NCBI GenBank assembly: GCA_011046295.1
Contig: DSAV01000263.1
Location: forward strand, 1-5,575
Length of the DNA stretch: 5,575 nt
Direction: 5' to 3'
Origin: Deltaproteobacteria bacterium
Lineage (GTDB): Bacteria; Desulfobacterota; Syntrophia; Syntrophales; Smithellaceae
Shown here in pieces: positions 1-5,428 of this stretch (within the stretch, counting starts at the first letter, position 1; the number at the start of each line of letters is the position of its first letter). The notes below the pieces were generated by a model that saw nothing but the letters and a program-made list of their open reading frames with translations, made no database searches and was not told where the DNA came from. A program made the translations under genes and the position numbers.

Positions 1-53
1 CTGATCTCCTCCCGCTCATTAAGCCCCAATCGCCGATAACTTACACCTTCCAT
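1..53 (-). CDS. IS30-like transposase, N-terminal fragment (continues beyond window)
   Basis: Reading leftward from an ATG at 53-51, the frame stays open to the window edge and gives MEGVSYRRLGLNEREEI. A YRxLxLxEREEI opening is what I recall for the N-terminus of IS30-family transposases, just before their helix-turn-helix. A GGGAGG ribosome binding site on the minus strand (67-62) lies 8 bases before the ATG, which supports a real start here. Only 17 residues are visible, so the catalytic DDE domain cannot be seen and it is unknown whether the gene is intact. The family call rests on a short motif and is an inference. The alternative is another small DNA-binding protein with a similar opening. 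Confidence 0.6.
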   Translation of the reverse strand, partial: MEGVSYRRLGLNEREEI

Positions 54-120
54 CTCTAACGCCTCCCTTCAATATCCACCATAGAATACCAAAGTGTTGC
101 GCTAGATTCTTGAGCCTAAG
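1..120 (-). mobile_element. IS30-like insertion element, 5' end with probable terminal region
   Basis: This combines the transposase fragment with about 65 bases upstream of it. On the minus strand the stretch around 101-95 reads CGCAACA, preceded by AGAATCTAG. This resembles the end of E. coli IS30, which as I remember it also carries a CGCAACA block a little inside its tip. The exact outer boundary (about 105-120) is a guess, because the opposite end and any target duplication lie outside the window. Confidence 0.42.
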
Positions 121-144
121 TAATTAATGAAATTGAAATAATGA

Positions 145-432
145 TTATTTACCGCTTGACCTGCGCCAGGTCATTACCCACTTGTCGCCTGATTTTTTAT
201 AAAGAAAAACATCTTCCTTAAAATTACCCGATTCTCTTGTATGGTCGGTGACATCCGGGTAATAGCTGACTCTTACACGGAAAGTATCCGAACTTTTTTC
301 TAATGGTTTTATCAAAATAAGTTCGGCCGTGGGATAAGTGAGTTGAAAATCCTGCCTGATTAAATCAGCCGAAGGCCGGTCAGAGCAACCGATAAGCAGA
401 AATATTATTGGAATGATGATCCATTTCCTCAT
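145..432 (-). CDS. Small predicted lipoprotein of unknown function
   Basis: This is a 95-residue protein with a lipoprotein signal peptide: basic N-terminus (MRK), hydrophobic core (residues 4-14) and a lipobox L13-I14-G15-C16. Cys16 is the predicted lipidated residue. Ser at +2 (not Asp) suggests the mature protein goes to the outer membrane, if the host uses the Lol rule. The mature part is about 80 residues, charged, and looks like a compact alpha/beta domain, with a predicted helix after the cysteine (DLIRQDFQLTYP) and beta-like stretches (FRVRVSYYP, EDVFLYKKSGDKWVMTW). I recognise no family. The start is the ATG at 432 because a strong AAGGAGGT (444-437) lies just before it; an upstream in-frame TTG at 450 would put that site inside the gene. 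It is divergent from fmt and has its own predicted promoter. Its end lies about 25 bp from the putative IS30-like terminus. Confidence 0.75.
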   Translation of the reverse strand: MRKWIIIPIIFLLIGCSDRPSADLIRQDFQLTYPTAELILIKPLEKSSDTFRVRVSYYPDVTDHTRESGNFKEDVFLYKKSGDKWVMTWRRSSGK

Positions 433-479
433 ATTTACCTCCTTCCCCAAAACGCTAAATATTTCTCCTTTAATGCCAA

Positions 480-508
480 TTAATAAAAACTTATATAAGT
501 ATTGTCAA
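480..508 (-). promoter_or_regulatory. Predicted sigma70-type promoter for the lipoprotein gene
   Basis: On the minus strand a perfect TTGACA (508-503) is followed after 17 bases by TATTAA (485-480), which matches 4 of 6 bases of the -10 consensus. Transcription would start near 473, giving a leader of about 40 bases that contains the AAGGAGGT site. The surroundings are very AT-rich, so chance matches are likely, but the exact -35 and ideal spacing make it credible. Confidence 0.5.
489..500. promoter_or_regulatory. Perfect 12-bp palindrome ACTTATATAAGT, possible operator
   Basis: The 12 bases are identical on both strands. They fall wholly inside the 17-base spacer (486-502) of the predicted lipoprotein promoter, where a bound dimer would block RNA polymerase. 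A single half-site ATAAGT recurs at 539-544. Being a regulator site is an inference; in AT-rich DNA such palindromes can arise by chance. Confidence 0.3.
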
Positions 509-584
509 CAAATTTAATATTTTTATAACATAAAAACAATAAGTTTTTTATCAAAGTCTTCTAATTTATTCAAAAATGCAACGC

Positions 585-613
585 TTGACACAAAGTATTT
601 CTTTATCTATATG
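585..613 (+). promoter_or_regulatory. Predicted sigma70-type promoter for fmt
   Basis: A perfect TTGACA (585-590) is followed after exactly 17 bases by TATATG (608-613), 4 of 6 to the -10 consensus. Transcription would begin near 620, leaving a short leader of about 23 bases with the AGGA ribosome binding site at 631-634. The -10 lacks the highly conserved final T, so the strength is uncertain. Confidence 0.5.
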
Positions 614-642
614 TTTTCTCAGTATAAAAAAGGAATTCCATT

Positions 643-1584
643 ATGTCATCCGCACGAATTATATTTATGGGCACTCCTTCTTTTGCCCTCCCCGCGTTGG
701 ATATGCTCTATTCCAAGAACTATCATATTGCCGGCGTCATTACTCAGCCCGACCGCCCAAAAGGTAGAGGCAGAAAAATTATCGCCCCGCCAGTAAAAAT
801 TTTGTCAGAGAAATTAGGCCTTCCTGTTTTTCAGCCGGATAATATAAAAAGCGACTCATCCGTTTCCTTTATAAAAAAAATAAATCCGGATATCATCGTC
901 GTAGCGGCCTTCGGCCAGATTTTGCCGAAAGAAATTCTTTCCGTGCCGCCGCTAGGCTGCATCAACATTCACCCTTCCCTTCTGCCCAAATACCGGGGAG
1001 CGGCGCCCATTAATTGGGCGCTGATCAAAGGCGAAACTAAAACAGGCGTAACCATAATGATGATGGATGAAGGAATGGATTCCGGCGATATTCTTTCCCA
1101 GGAAGAAACTTTGATAAATCATGATGAATATTTCATCCAACTGCACGACCGCCTGGCCGGGCAGGGCGCCGCACTTCTGGTTAAGACTATCAAACAAATT
1201 GTATCCGGGAAAGCCCACCGCCGCGCGCAAAATCCGGATGAAGCCACTTATGCTCCCCGTCTGACCAAGGAAGGAGGCCTCATAAACTGGCACGATAGCG
1301 TATCCAGTATTTACAACCTGATTCGCGGCCTCTGCCCTTCTCCGTGCGCTTATACTTTTTTGAATGGACAAAGATTTAAAATATATACGGCCATACCTCA
1401 TCAGACCCAGACAACTGACCCCCCCGGCAAGGTTGCCATTACTTCACTCCAAGGAATTATCGCGTTTGCCTCCGACGGCTACATCACTTTGCAGGAAATC
1501 CAACTTGCCGGTAAAAAAAAGATGACGGCACAAGAGTTTCTTCGCGGATATAAACTCAAAGCCGATACTCTGCTGGGGCAGTAA
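643..1584 (+). CDS. fmt: Methionyl-tRNA formyltransferase
   Basis: Fmt transfers a formyl group from 10-formyl-tetrahydrofolate to the methionine on initiator tRNA in the cytoplasm, marking it for translation initiation. The 313 residues match the family's usual length. The N-terminal formyltransferase fold opens with IIFMGTPSFA (6-15). The basic loop DRPKGRGRK (37-45) corresponds to the insertion that contacts the tRNA acceptor stem. The signature NIHPSLLPKYRGAAPI (108-123) carries catalytic Asn108 and His110, and Asp146 in MDEGMDSGDI completes the triad seen across the GART/Fmt family. The C-terminal OB-like domain runs from about residue 205 and ends with the typical AQEFLRGYKL (296-305). 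The ATG follows AGGA (631-634) by 8 bases. No peptide deformylase gene (def), its common partner, lies next to it: the upstream neighbour is the divergent lipoprotein. All key residues are present, so it should be functional. Confidence 0.97.
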   Translation: MSSARIIFMGTPSFALPALDMLYSKNYHIAGVITQPDRPKGRGRKIIAPPVKILSEKLGLPVFQPDNIKSDSSVSFIKKINPDIIVVAAFGQILPKEILSVPPLGCINIHPSLLPKYRGAAPINWALIKGETKTGVTIMMMDEGMDSGDILSQEETLINHDEYFIQLHDRLAGQGAALLVKTIKQIVSGKAHRRAQNPDEATYAPRLTKEGGLINWHDSVSSIYNLIRGLCPSPCAYTFLNGQRFKIYTAIPHQTQTTDPPGKVAITSLQGIIAFASDGYITLQEIQLAGKKKMTAQEFLRGYKLKADTLLGQ

Positions 1585-1646
1585 CCCGTTAAAATCCTCC
1601 ACGCCTCTTTTTTATTTCCTGCATTTAGCCGTATTTTTTTATTTTC

Positions 1647-1676
1647 TTGACACTTCTGTTCAGAGTTAATTATACT
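1647..1676 (+). promoter_or_regulatory. Predicted strong sigma70-type promoter for the acyltransferase gene
   Basis: A perfect TTGACA (1647-1652) and TATACT (1671-1676, 5 of 6 to consensus) are separated by 18 bases within the 133-bp fmt-acyltransferase gap. The predicted start near 1683 gives a leader of about 35 bases carrying AGGA at 1707-1710. This is the best promoter match in the window and suggests the acyltransferase, and perhaps the genes after it, can be transcribed independently of fmt. I see no convincing intrinsic terminator for fmt in the same gap. Confidence 0.62.
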
Positions 1677-1717
1677 TCATCTACTAGCAATTTAACTAAA
1701 TTTTACAGGATTTTGAC

Positions 1718-2323
1718 GTGTCACGTTATACGATTTTCAACACACCTTTTGTCAAAACATTCTTGCGAATGCTGTCCTTGATGCTTCTTAAAATCCTCGG
1801 ATGGAAAGCCGAAGGCCCTCTTCCCGATAAAATAAAATATCTGATTATCGTCGCCCCCCATACTTCCAACTGGGATGTTTTTTATGGAGTAATGCTAGCC
1901 TTTGCCTTAAAACTTGATGCGCGCTTTATGGCAAAAAAGGAATTATTCCGCTGGCCTTTTGGCCCGGTTATCCGCTGGCTGGGCGGCATCGCTACCGATA
2001 GAGCGCTACACAGCAACGCCGTGGACAAAATGGTACGACTATTCAATAACAATGATGAATTTGTCTTGGCCATCGCTCCCGAAGGTACACGGCACAAAGT
2101 AAGTCACTGGAAGTCAGGCTTTTATCATATCGCCAAGGGAGCAAATGTTCCTATTTTGATGGCATTTATAGATTTTGCCCTAAAAAAAGGGGGCGCCGGG
2201 CCCCTTCTTTTTCCTTCAGGGGATATAGACTCTGATATGTTGACCATAAGGAATTTTTACCTGACGGTCAAAGGCAAGCATTCCGATAAATCAAGCCCGG
2301 CGGCCGTTATGAAAAATAGTTGA
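1718..2323 (+). CDS. Lysophospholipid acyltransferase family protein (PlsC-like)
   Basis: This is a 201-residue member of the PlsC/LPLAT acyltransferase superfamily, which moves acyl chains onto glycerolipids or related acceptors at the inner membrane. Motif I, H(X4)D, is seen as HTSNWD (48-53). The region FMAKKELFRWPFG (70-82) and GGIATDR (89-95) fit motif II, and PEGTR (121-125) is motif III. The stretch WKSGFYHIA (131-139) and a late FPSGD (165-169) are shared with the short, HTSNWD-type branch of the family. One hydrophobic stretch near residues 11-29 may be a membrane contact. The start is GTG at 1718, 7 bases after AGGA (1707-1710). The acceptor cannot be told from sequence: phosphatidate synthesis, lysolipid recycling or a special lipid are all possible, so no gene symbol is given. 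It sits between two translation genes and has its own promoter. Confidence 0.88.
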   Translation: MSRYTIFNTPFVKTFLRMLSLMLLKILGWKAEGPLPDKIKYLIIVAPHTSNWDVFYGVMLAFALKLDARFMAKKELFRWPFGPVIRWLGGIATDRALHSNAVDKMVRLFNNNDEFVLAIAPEGTRHKVSHWKSGFYHIAKGANVPILMAFIDFALKKGGAGPLLFPSGDIDSDMLTIRNFYLTVKGKHSDKSSPAAVMKNS

Positions 2324-2325
2324 TT

Positions 2326-2371
2326 TTGAAAATAAGTGAACAGGAAAAGCGTCACTCAATCACTTTTTCAA
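2326..2371. repeat. Imperfect inverted repeat between acyltransferase and rsmB
   Basis: The arm at 2326-2339 (TTGAAAATAAGTGA) pairs with 2360-2371 (TCACTTTTTCAA) over 12 base pairs with a two-base bulge, enclosing a 20-base loop. A second TCACT at 2352-2356 could pair with the same left arm instead. It starts 3 bases after the acyltransferase stop. It lacks a GC-rich stem and a clean trailing U-run, so it is at best a weak terminator or an mRNA-end stabiliser; its function is unknown. Confidence 0.3.
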
Positions 2372-2415
2372 TTTTATAAATACGATAAAATCCCGAGCCG
2401 GTAAACCTCAACAGC

Positions 2416-3759
2416 ATGGATAAATCCATACGCCATATCGCCGTTGATATTCTGACAAAGATCAGCAGAGATGATGTTTTCGCCTCTACACTTCTTGACC
2501 AAAAGCTCGATACTTATAAATTGTCTCAAACCCCCGACGGTAAGCTGCTCACTCATCTTGTTTACGGAGTATTGAGACAGAAGAGTTACCTTGACTGGAT
2601 CGCGGCACAATTTTACAAAGGTAAATATGAAACTCTCGACGAACGAATAAAAAATATTTTCCGTATTTCTTTTTTTCAGTTCTGCTTCAGCGACCGCCTG
2701 CCGGCTTTCGCCGTCGTAAATGAAGCGGTAAACATCGTAAAGCATTTTTCCCCGGAAAAAAACGGACTTGTTAACGCTGTTTTAAGAAATTTTCTCCGGC
2801 GCGGAAAAAGCATTTCTTTTCCTTCTTTCCGGAAACAGCCGGCAGAATATATTTCCGTTTATCATTCCCATCCTTTGTGGCTTGTTGAAAAATGGATAAA
2901 TATTTTCGGCCCCGATGATACCATGACATTGTGCAAGTCCAACAATGAACATCCACCTTTAACAATACGCGTCAACACTTTAAAAACCTCGTGTGAAAAC
3001 CTGAAAGGAATACTGGCAAATGATGGTTTTGAATGTATCGCAACAGAATTTTCACCGGACGGTCTTATATTGCCTCATGCGCCCGTGCCGATACAGAAAA
3101 CCAAATATTTCCTCGACGGTCTTTTGCGTCTTCAAGATGAAGCTGCTCAACTTGTTTCTTATTTGGTAAACCCGAAAGAAAACGAATCTATTTTTGACGC
3201 CTGCGCGGGAAGCGGCGGTAAATCGACTCACCTAGCCGCGCTCATCGGCAATCAAGGCGGCATTACGGCCGCGGACAGCAACCATAAAATAATTGATGAG
3301 TTAAAAAAAGAAGCTGAGCGCATGGGAATAACAATTATCAAAACAGTCACCGCGGATTTAAACGTTTCATTGTCTGGAGAATTCAGGGAAAAGTTTGACC
3401 GCGTTCTCGTGGACGCGCCCTGTTCCGGAACCGGAACTCTGAGACGCAACCCGGAAATAAAATGGCGTCTTAAACCGAACAATATACAGAAATTAACTTC
3501 AGCTCAGTCTAACATCCTGCTGCATGCCTCCCAGGCTGTAAGGCGCGGCGGACAATTAATTTACTGCACCTGTTCGCTGCTGCCGCAGGAAAATGAAAAT
3601 ATTATCAACCATTTTTTGGATGCTAATAAGTCATTTTCCGTCTTTAGTCCCCCTTCGACGATGAATCAGAAACTTTTTGACCAAAGGAATTTTTACCGTA
3701 CTTATCCGCATATCCACAATATGGATGGTTTCTTTGCCGCGATATTGAAAAAAGCCTGA
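2416..3759 (+). CDS. rsmB: 16S rRNA (cytosine-967-C5)-methyltransferase RsmB
   Basis: RsmB uses S-adenosylmethionine to methylate C967 of 16S rRNA during small-subunit assembly. The 447 residues match the family. A NusB-like RNA-binding domain fills about 1-135, with the typical GLVNAVLRNFLRR (117-129). A linker region carries SHPLWLVEKW (151-160) and IRVNTLK (184-190). The Rossmann methyltransferase domain follows: motif I DACAGSGGKSTHLAAL (261-276), motif IV VDAPCSGTGTLRRNPEIKW (332-350) with Cys336, and motif VI YCTCSLLPQEN (383-393), whose Cys386 is the expected nucleophile. It ends with the usual DGFFAAILKK. Motif I reads AGSGG where many relatives read AAPGG. The ATG at 2416 is the only ATG, GTG or TTG after the in-frame stop at 2386 that keeps the whole NusB-like domain, but no clear ribosome binding site precedes it, so initiation may be weak. 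Confidence 0.96.
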   Translation: MDKSIRHIAVDILTKISRDDVFASTLLDQKLDTYKLSQTPDGKLLTHLVYGVLRQKSYLDWIAAQFYKGKYETLDERIKNIFRISFFQFCFSDRLPAFAVVNEAVNIVKHFSPEKNGLVNAVLRNFLRRGKSISFPSFRKQPAEYISVYHSHPLWLVEKWINIFGPDDTMTLCKSNNEHPPLTIRVNTLKTSCENLKGILANDGFECIATEFSPDGLILPHAPVPIQKTKYFLDGLLRLQDEAAQLVSYLVNPKENESIFDACAGSGGKSTHLAALIGNQGGITAADSNHKIIDELKKEAERMGITIIKTVTADLNVSLSGEFREKFDRVLVDAPCSGTGTLRRNPEIKWRLKPNNIQKLTSAQSNILLHASQAVRRGGQLIYCTCSLLPQENENIINHFLDANKSFSVFSPPSTMNQKLFDQRNFYRTYPHIHNMDGFFAAILKKA

Positions 3760-3766
3760 AAGCCCC

Positions 3767-3800
3767 CGTTATTTGAATTGACTAATAAAATCAAATAATG
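3767..3800. repeat. Inverted repeat between rsmB and the MBL hydrolase gene
   Basis: CGTTATTTGA (3767-3776) pairs with TCAAATAATG (3791-3800) over 10 positions, 9 of them Watson-Crick and one G-U in RNA, around a 14-base loop. The core 8-bp arms TTATTTGA/TCAAATAA are perfect. The hairpin begins 7 bases after the rsmB stop. No T-run follows directly (the nearest is 3815-3820), so it is not a classic intrinsic terminator. It could be a weak terminator, a processing site or an operator: TTGACT at 3778-3783 lies in the loop. Confidence 0.4.
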
Positions 3801-3835
3801 CTAGGTTGCCCATATTTTTTAAAAGGAGTTTGTTT

Positions 3836-4471
3836 ATGTTCGTTAAACAAATGCAGGTCGGCCATATGGCTGTTTTCGCTTACCTTGTCGGTGATAAGAT
3901 TACCGGTGACGCCCTGATAATCGACCCGGCCGACAATGTTGAAGAAATAATTGATATCGCCAATCAGAATAAATTACGTATAAATTATATCGTCAATACA
4001 CACGGGCATGTCGACCATATAGGCGGCAACACCCAAATAAAAAAGATGACCGGTGCTAAAATTATCATTCATGAAGATGACGCCATAATGCTCACGGCCA
4101 CGCCCGCGGCCATGCTCAGAATGTTCGGCGTTGCTCAATCTTCTCCCGCCGATATTCTGGTTAAAGACGGACAGTCGCTTTCTGTAGGAAACGTTGAGCT
4201 TAAAGTCATTCATACACCAGGTCATTCCCCCGGCGGAATCTGCCTTTACACACCCGGTTATGTCTTTACCGGCGACACTCTTTTCGTCGAAGCGGTCGGC
4301 AGGACGGATTTACCCGGCGGTTCCTGGGATGTGATGTATAACGCGATTAAAACGAAACTATTTATGCTGCCGGACGAAACAAAAGTCATGCCGGGCCATA
4401 ATTACGGCCGCATGCCCACTTCCACTATCGGCCATGAAAAAAAATATAATCCCTTTGTCAAAGGAGCATAA
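3836..4471 (+). CDS. Metallo-beta-lactamase-fold hydrolase, glyoxalase II-like
   Basis: This is a 211-residue cytoplasmic hydrolase of the metallo-beta-lactamase superfamily with a complete two-metal site. THGHVDH (55-61) gives the HxHxDH motif with His56, His58, Asp60 and His61. His130 in TPGHSPGG, Asp147 in FTGDTLF and His188 in PGHNYG are the other ligands. The block FTGDTLFVEAVGRTDLPGGS (144-163) is typical of the short glyoxalase II-like / YcbL-type branch, many of whose members cleave thioesters. The long C-terminal domain of true GloB is absent, so S-lactoylglutathione is not assured as the substrate. The start is the ATG at 3836, 7 bases after AAGGAG (3823-3828). An in-frame TTG at 3806 would add 10 residues but has no such site. 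The stop is 4 bases before purC, so the two are likely one transcript. Confidence 0.93.
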   Translation: MFVKQMQVGHMAVFAYLVGDKITGDALIIDPADNVEEIIDIANQNKLRINYIVNTHGHVDHIGGNTQIKKMTGAKIIIHEDDAIMLTATPAAMLRMFGVAQSSPADILVKDGQSLSVGNVELKVIHTPGHSPGGICLYTPGYVFTGDTLFVEAVGRTDLPGGSWDVMYNAIKTKLFMLPDETKVMPGHNYGRMPTSTIGHEKKYNPFVKGA

Positions 4472-4475
4472 ACAG

Positions 4476-5369
4476 ATGAACGATCCGGTCAAGCAAACGG
4501 ACTTTCCTAATTTAAAGTTTTTCAACCGAGGCAAAGTGCGCGACATATATGAGGTAGGTGAAGACTTGCTTATTATAGCCACGGACAGAATTTCCGCTTT
4601 CGACATCGTAATGCCCGATCCGATTCCGGGCAAAGGCATCATTTTAAACAGCATGTCTGTTTTCTGGTTTAAGCAAATGGATGATATTATCAATAATCAT
4701 ATCATTACCACAGACGTGGCAGAATATCCTCCGGAATGTTCTGCTTATGCGCGTAACCTCAAAGGACGCAGTATGCTGGCAAGAAAAGCGACTCCGCTGC
4801 CGGTCGAGTGCGTCGTGCGCGGCTATTTGTCCGGCTCCGGATGGAAGGATTATTCTCAGAGTGGTACAATCTCCGGAATTAAACTGCCCGAGGGATTGAG
4901 GGAATCTTCAAAATTGCCCGAGGCTATCTTTACTCCGACAACGAAGGCGCCGCAGGGGCAGCACGACACGGCCATCACCACAAAAGACGTGGAAGATATT
5001 ATCGGGGCGCAACTGACAAAAAAAATAATAAAAATCTCCATGGATATTTATGAGCGGGCTGTAAGAATAGCCGCTGACGCCGGCATCATCATCGCCGATA
5101 CAAAAATGGAATTTGGCCTAATCGGGGATGAATTGATTCTTATTGACGAATTACTTACACCCGATTCCTCTCGCTTCTGGCCTGCCGACGAATACGAAGA
5201 AGGCCGCTCCATAAATAGCTTCGACAAACAGTTTTTGCGCGATTATCTAATTTCCATTAATTGGAACCAGCACCCTCCCGCACCTAATCTTTCGCCTGAG
5301 ATCATCGAAAAAACAAGAGCAAGGTACGAAGAAGCTTTCCTGCGTCTGGTCCTGTTGCCTCATAAATAA
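4476..5369 (+). CDS. purC: Phosphoribosylaminoimidazole-succinocarboxamide synthase (SAICAR synthetase), with a probable IS-derived C-terminal tail
   Basis: PurC joins aspartate to CAIR using ATP to form SAICAR in de novo purine synthesis. The 297 residues fit the long form of the enzyme rather than the ~237-residue E. coli form. The N-terminal ATP-binding lobe has GKVRDIYEV (19-27) and ATDRISAFD (35-43). Family signature one is LPVECVVRGYLSGSGW (108-123), followed by KLPEAIFTPTTKA...GQHD (146-164). Signature two is ADTKMEFG (207-214), followed by DELLTPDSSRFWP (224-236). The ATG at 4476 follows AGGAG (4462-4466) by 9 bases; an upstream ATG at 4434 lies inside the preceding gene and before that site. 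The tail after RYEEAFLRLV is LLPHK. Its last codons and the stop lie in a repeat shared with the neighbouring insertion element, so the native C-terminus has probably been replaced. All catalytic motifs are upstream and intact. Confidence 0.96.
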   Translation: MNDPVKQTDFPNLKFFNRGKVRDIYEVGEDLLIIATDRISAFDIVMPDPIPGKGIILNSMSVFWFKQMDDIINNHIITTDVAEYPPECSAYARNLKGRSMLARKATPLPVECVVRGYLSGSGWKDYSQSGTISGIKLPEGLRESSKLPEAIFTPTTKAPQGQHDTAITTKDVEDIIGAQLTKKIIKISMDIYERAVRIAADAGIIIADTKMEFGLIGDELILIDELLTPDSSRFWPADEYEEGRSINSFDKQFLRDYLISINWNQHPPAPNLSPEIIEKTRARYEEAFLRLVLLPHK

Positions 5370-5381
5370 ATGTTACCGAAG
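5354..5381. repeat. Outer copy of IS terminal direct repeat
   Basis: This 28-base unit reads GTTGCCTCATAAA, then TAA, then ATGTTACCGAAG. It shares its first 13 and last 12 bases with the copy at 5402-5428. The TAA in its middle is the purC stop codon, and the bases before it encode LPHK. Confidence 0.85.
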
Positions 5382-5401
5382 GAATAGCATTTTAAGGAAA
5401 C

Positions 5402-5428
5402 GTTGCCTCATAAAAGATGTTACCGAAG
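5402..5428. repeat. Inner copy of IS terminal direct repeat
   Basis: This 27-base unit reads GTTGCCTCATAAA, then AG, then ATGTTACCGAAG. It starts 48 bases after the outer copy. On the minus strand its last bases encode the final residues and TAA stop of the transposase (5422-5420). Paired units of this kind are probably transposase binding sites, by analogy with elements that carry several subterminal sites. Confidence 0.85.

Noticed and set aside
137..149. AATAAT-G-ATTATT palindrome at the lipoprotein stop codon
   Set aside because: A one-base centre cannot form a hairpin loop, it is all A/T apart from the centre, and no T-run or promoter context supports a function.
433..642. AT-rich divergent region as a replication origin or riboswitch
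   Set aside because: No DnaA-box cluster, structured aptamer or conserved leader is visible; two divergent promoters account for the region.
576..796. Two short plus-strand frames over the fmt promoter and start
   Set aside because: They overlap the predicted promoter and the start of fmt in other frames, and lack good ribosome binding sites.
952..1401. 149-codon open frame on the minus strand inside fmt
   Set aside because: It lies wholly antisense to an unmistakable fmt, has no domain I recognise and is rich in residues expected from reading a real gene backwards.
1585..1646. T-rich stretch after fmt as an intrinsic terminator
   Set aside because: There are runs of T at 1606-1611 and 1634-1640 but no convincing GC-rich stem in front of them.
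2374..2745. 123-codon minus-strand frame over the start of rsmB
   Set aside because: It is antisense to the NusB-like domain of rsmB and shows no recognisable motif or ribosome binding site.
4358..4693. 111-codon minus-strand frame across the MBL-purC junction
   Set aside because: It overlaps two well-supported genes and its sequence has no recognisable protein features.
5354..5428. The two repeats as the beginning of a CRISPR array
   Set aside because: There are only two units, with unequal centres and a 20-base gap, and they sit at the end of a transposase gene, which explains them better.
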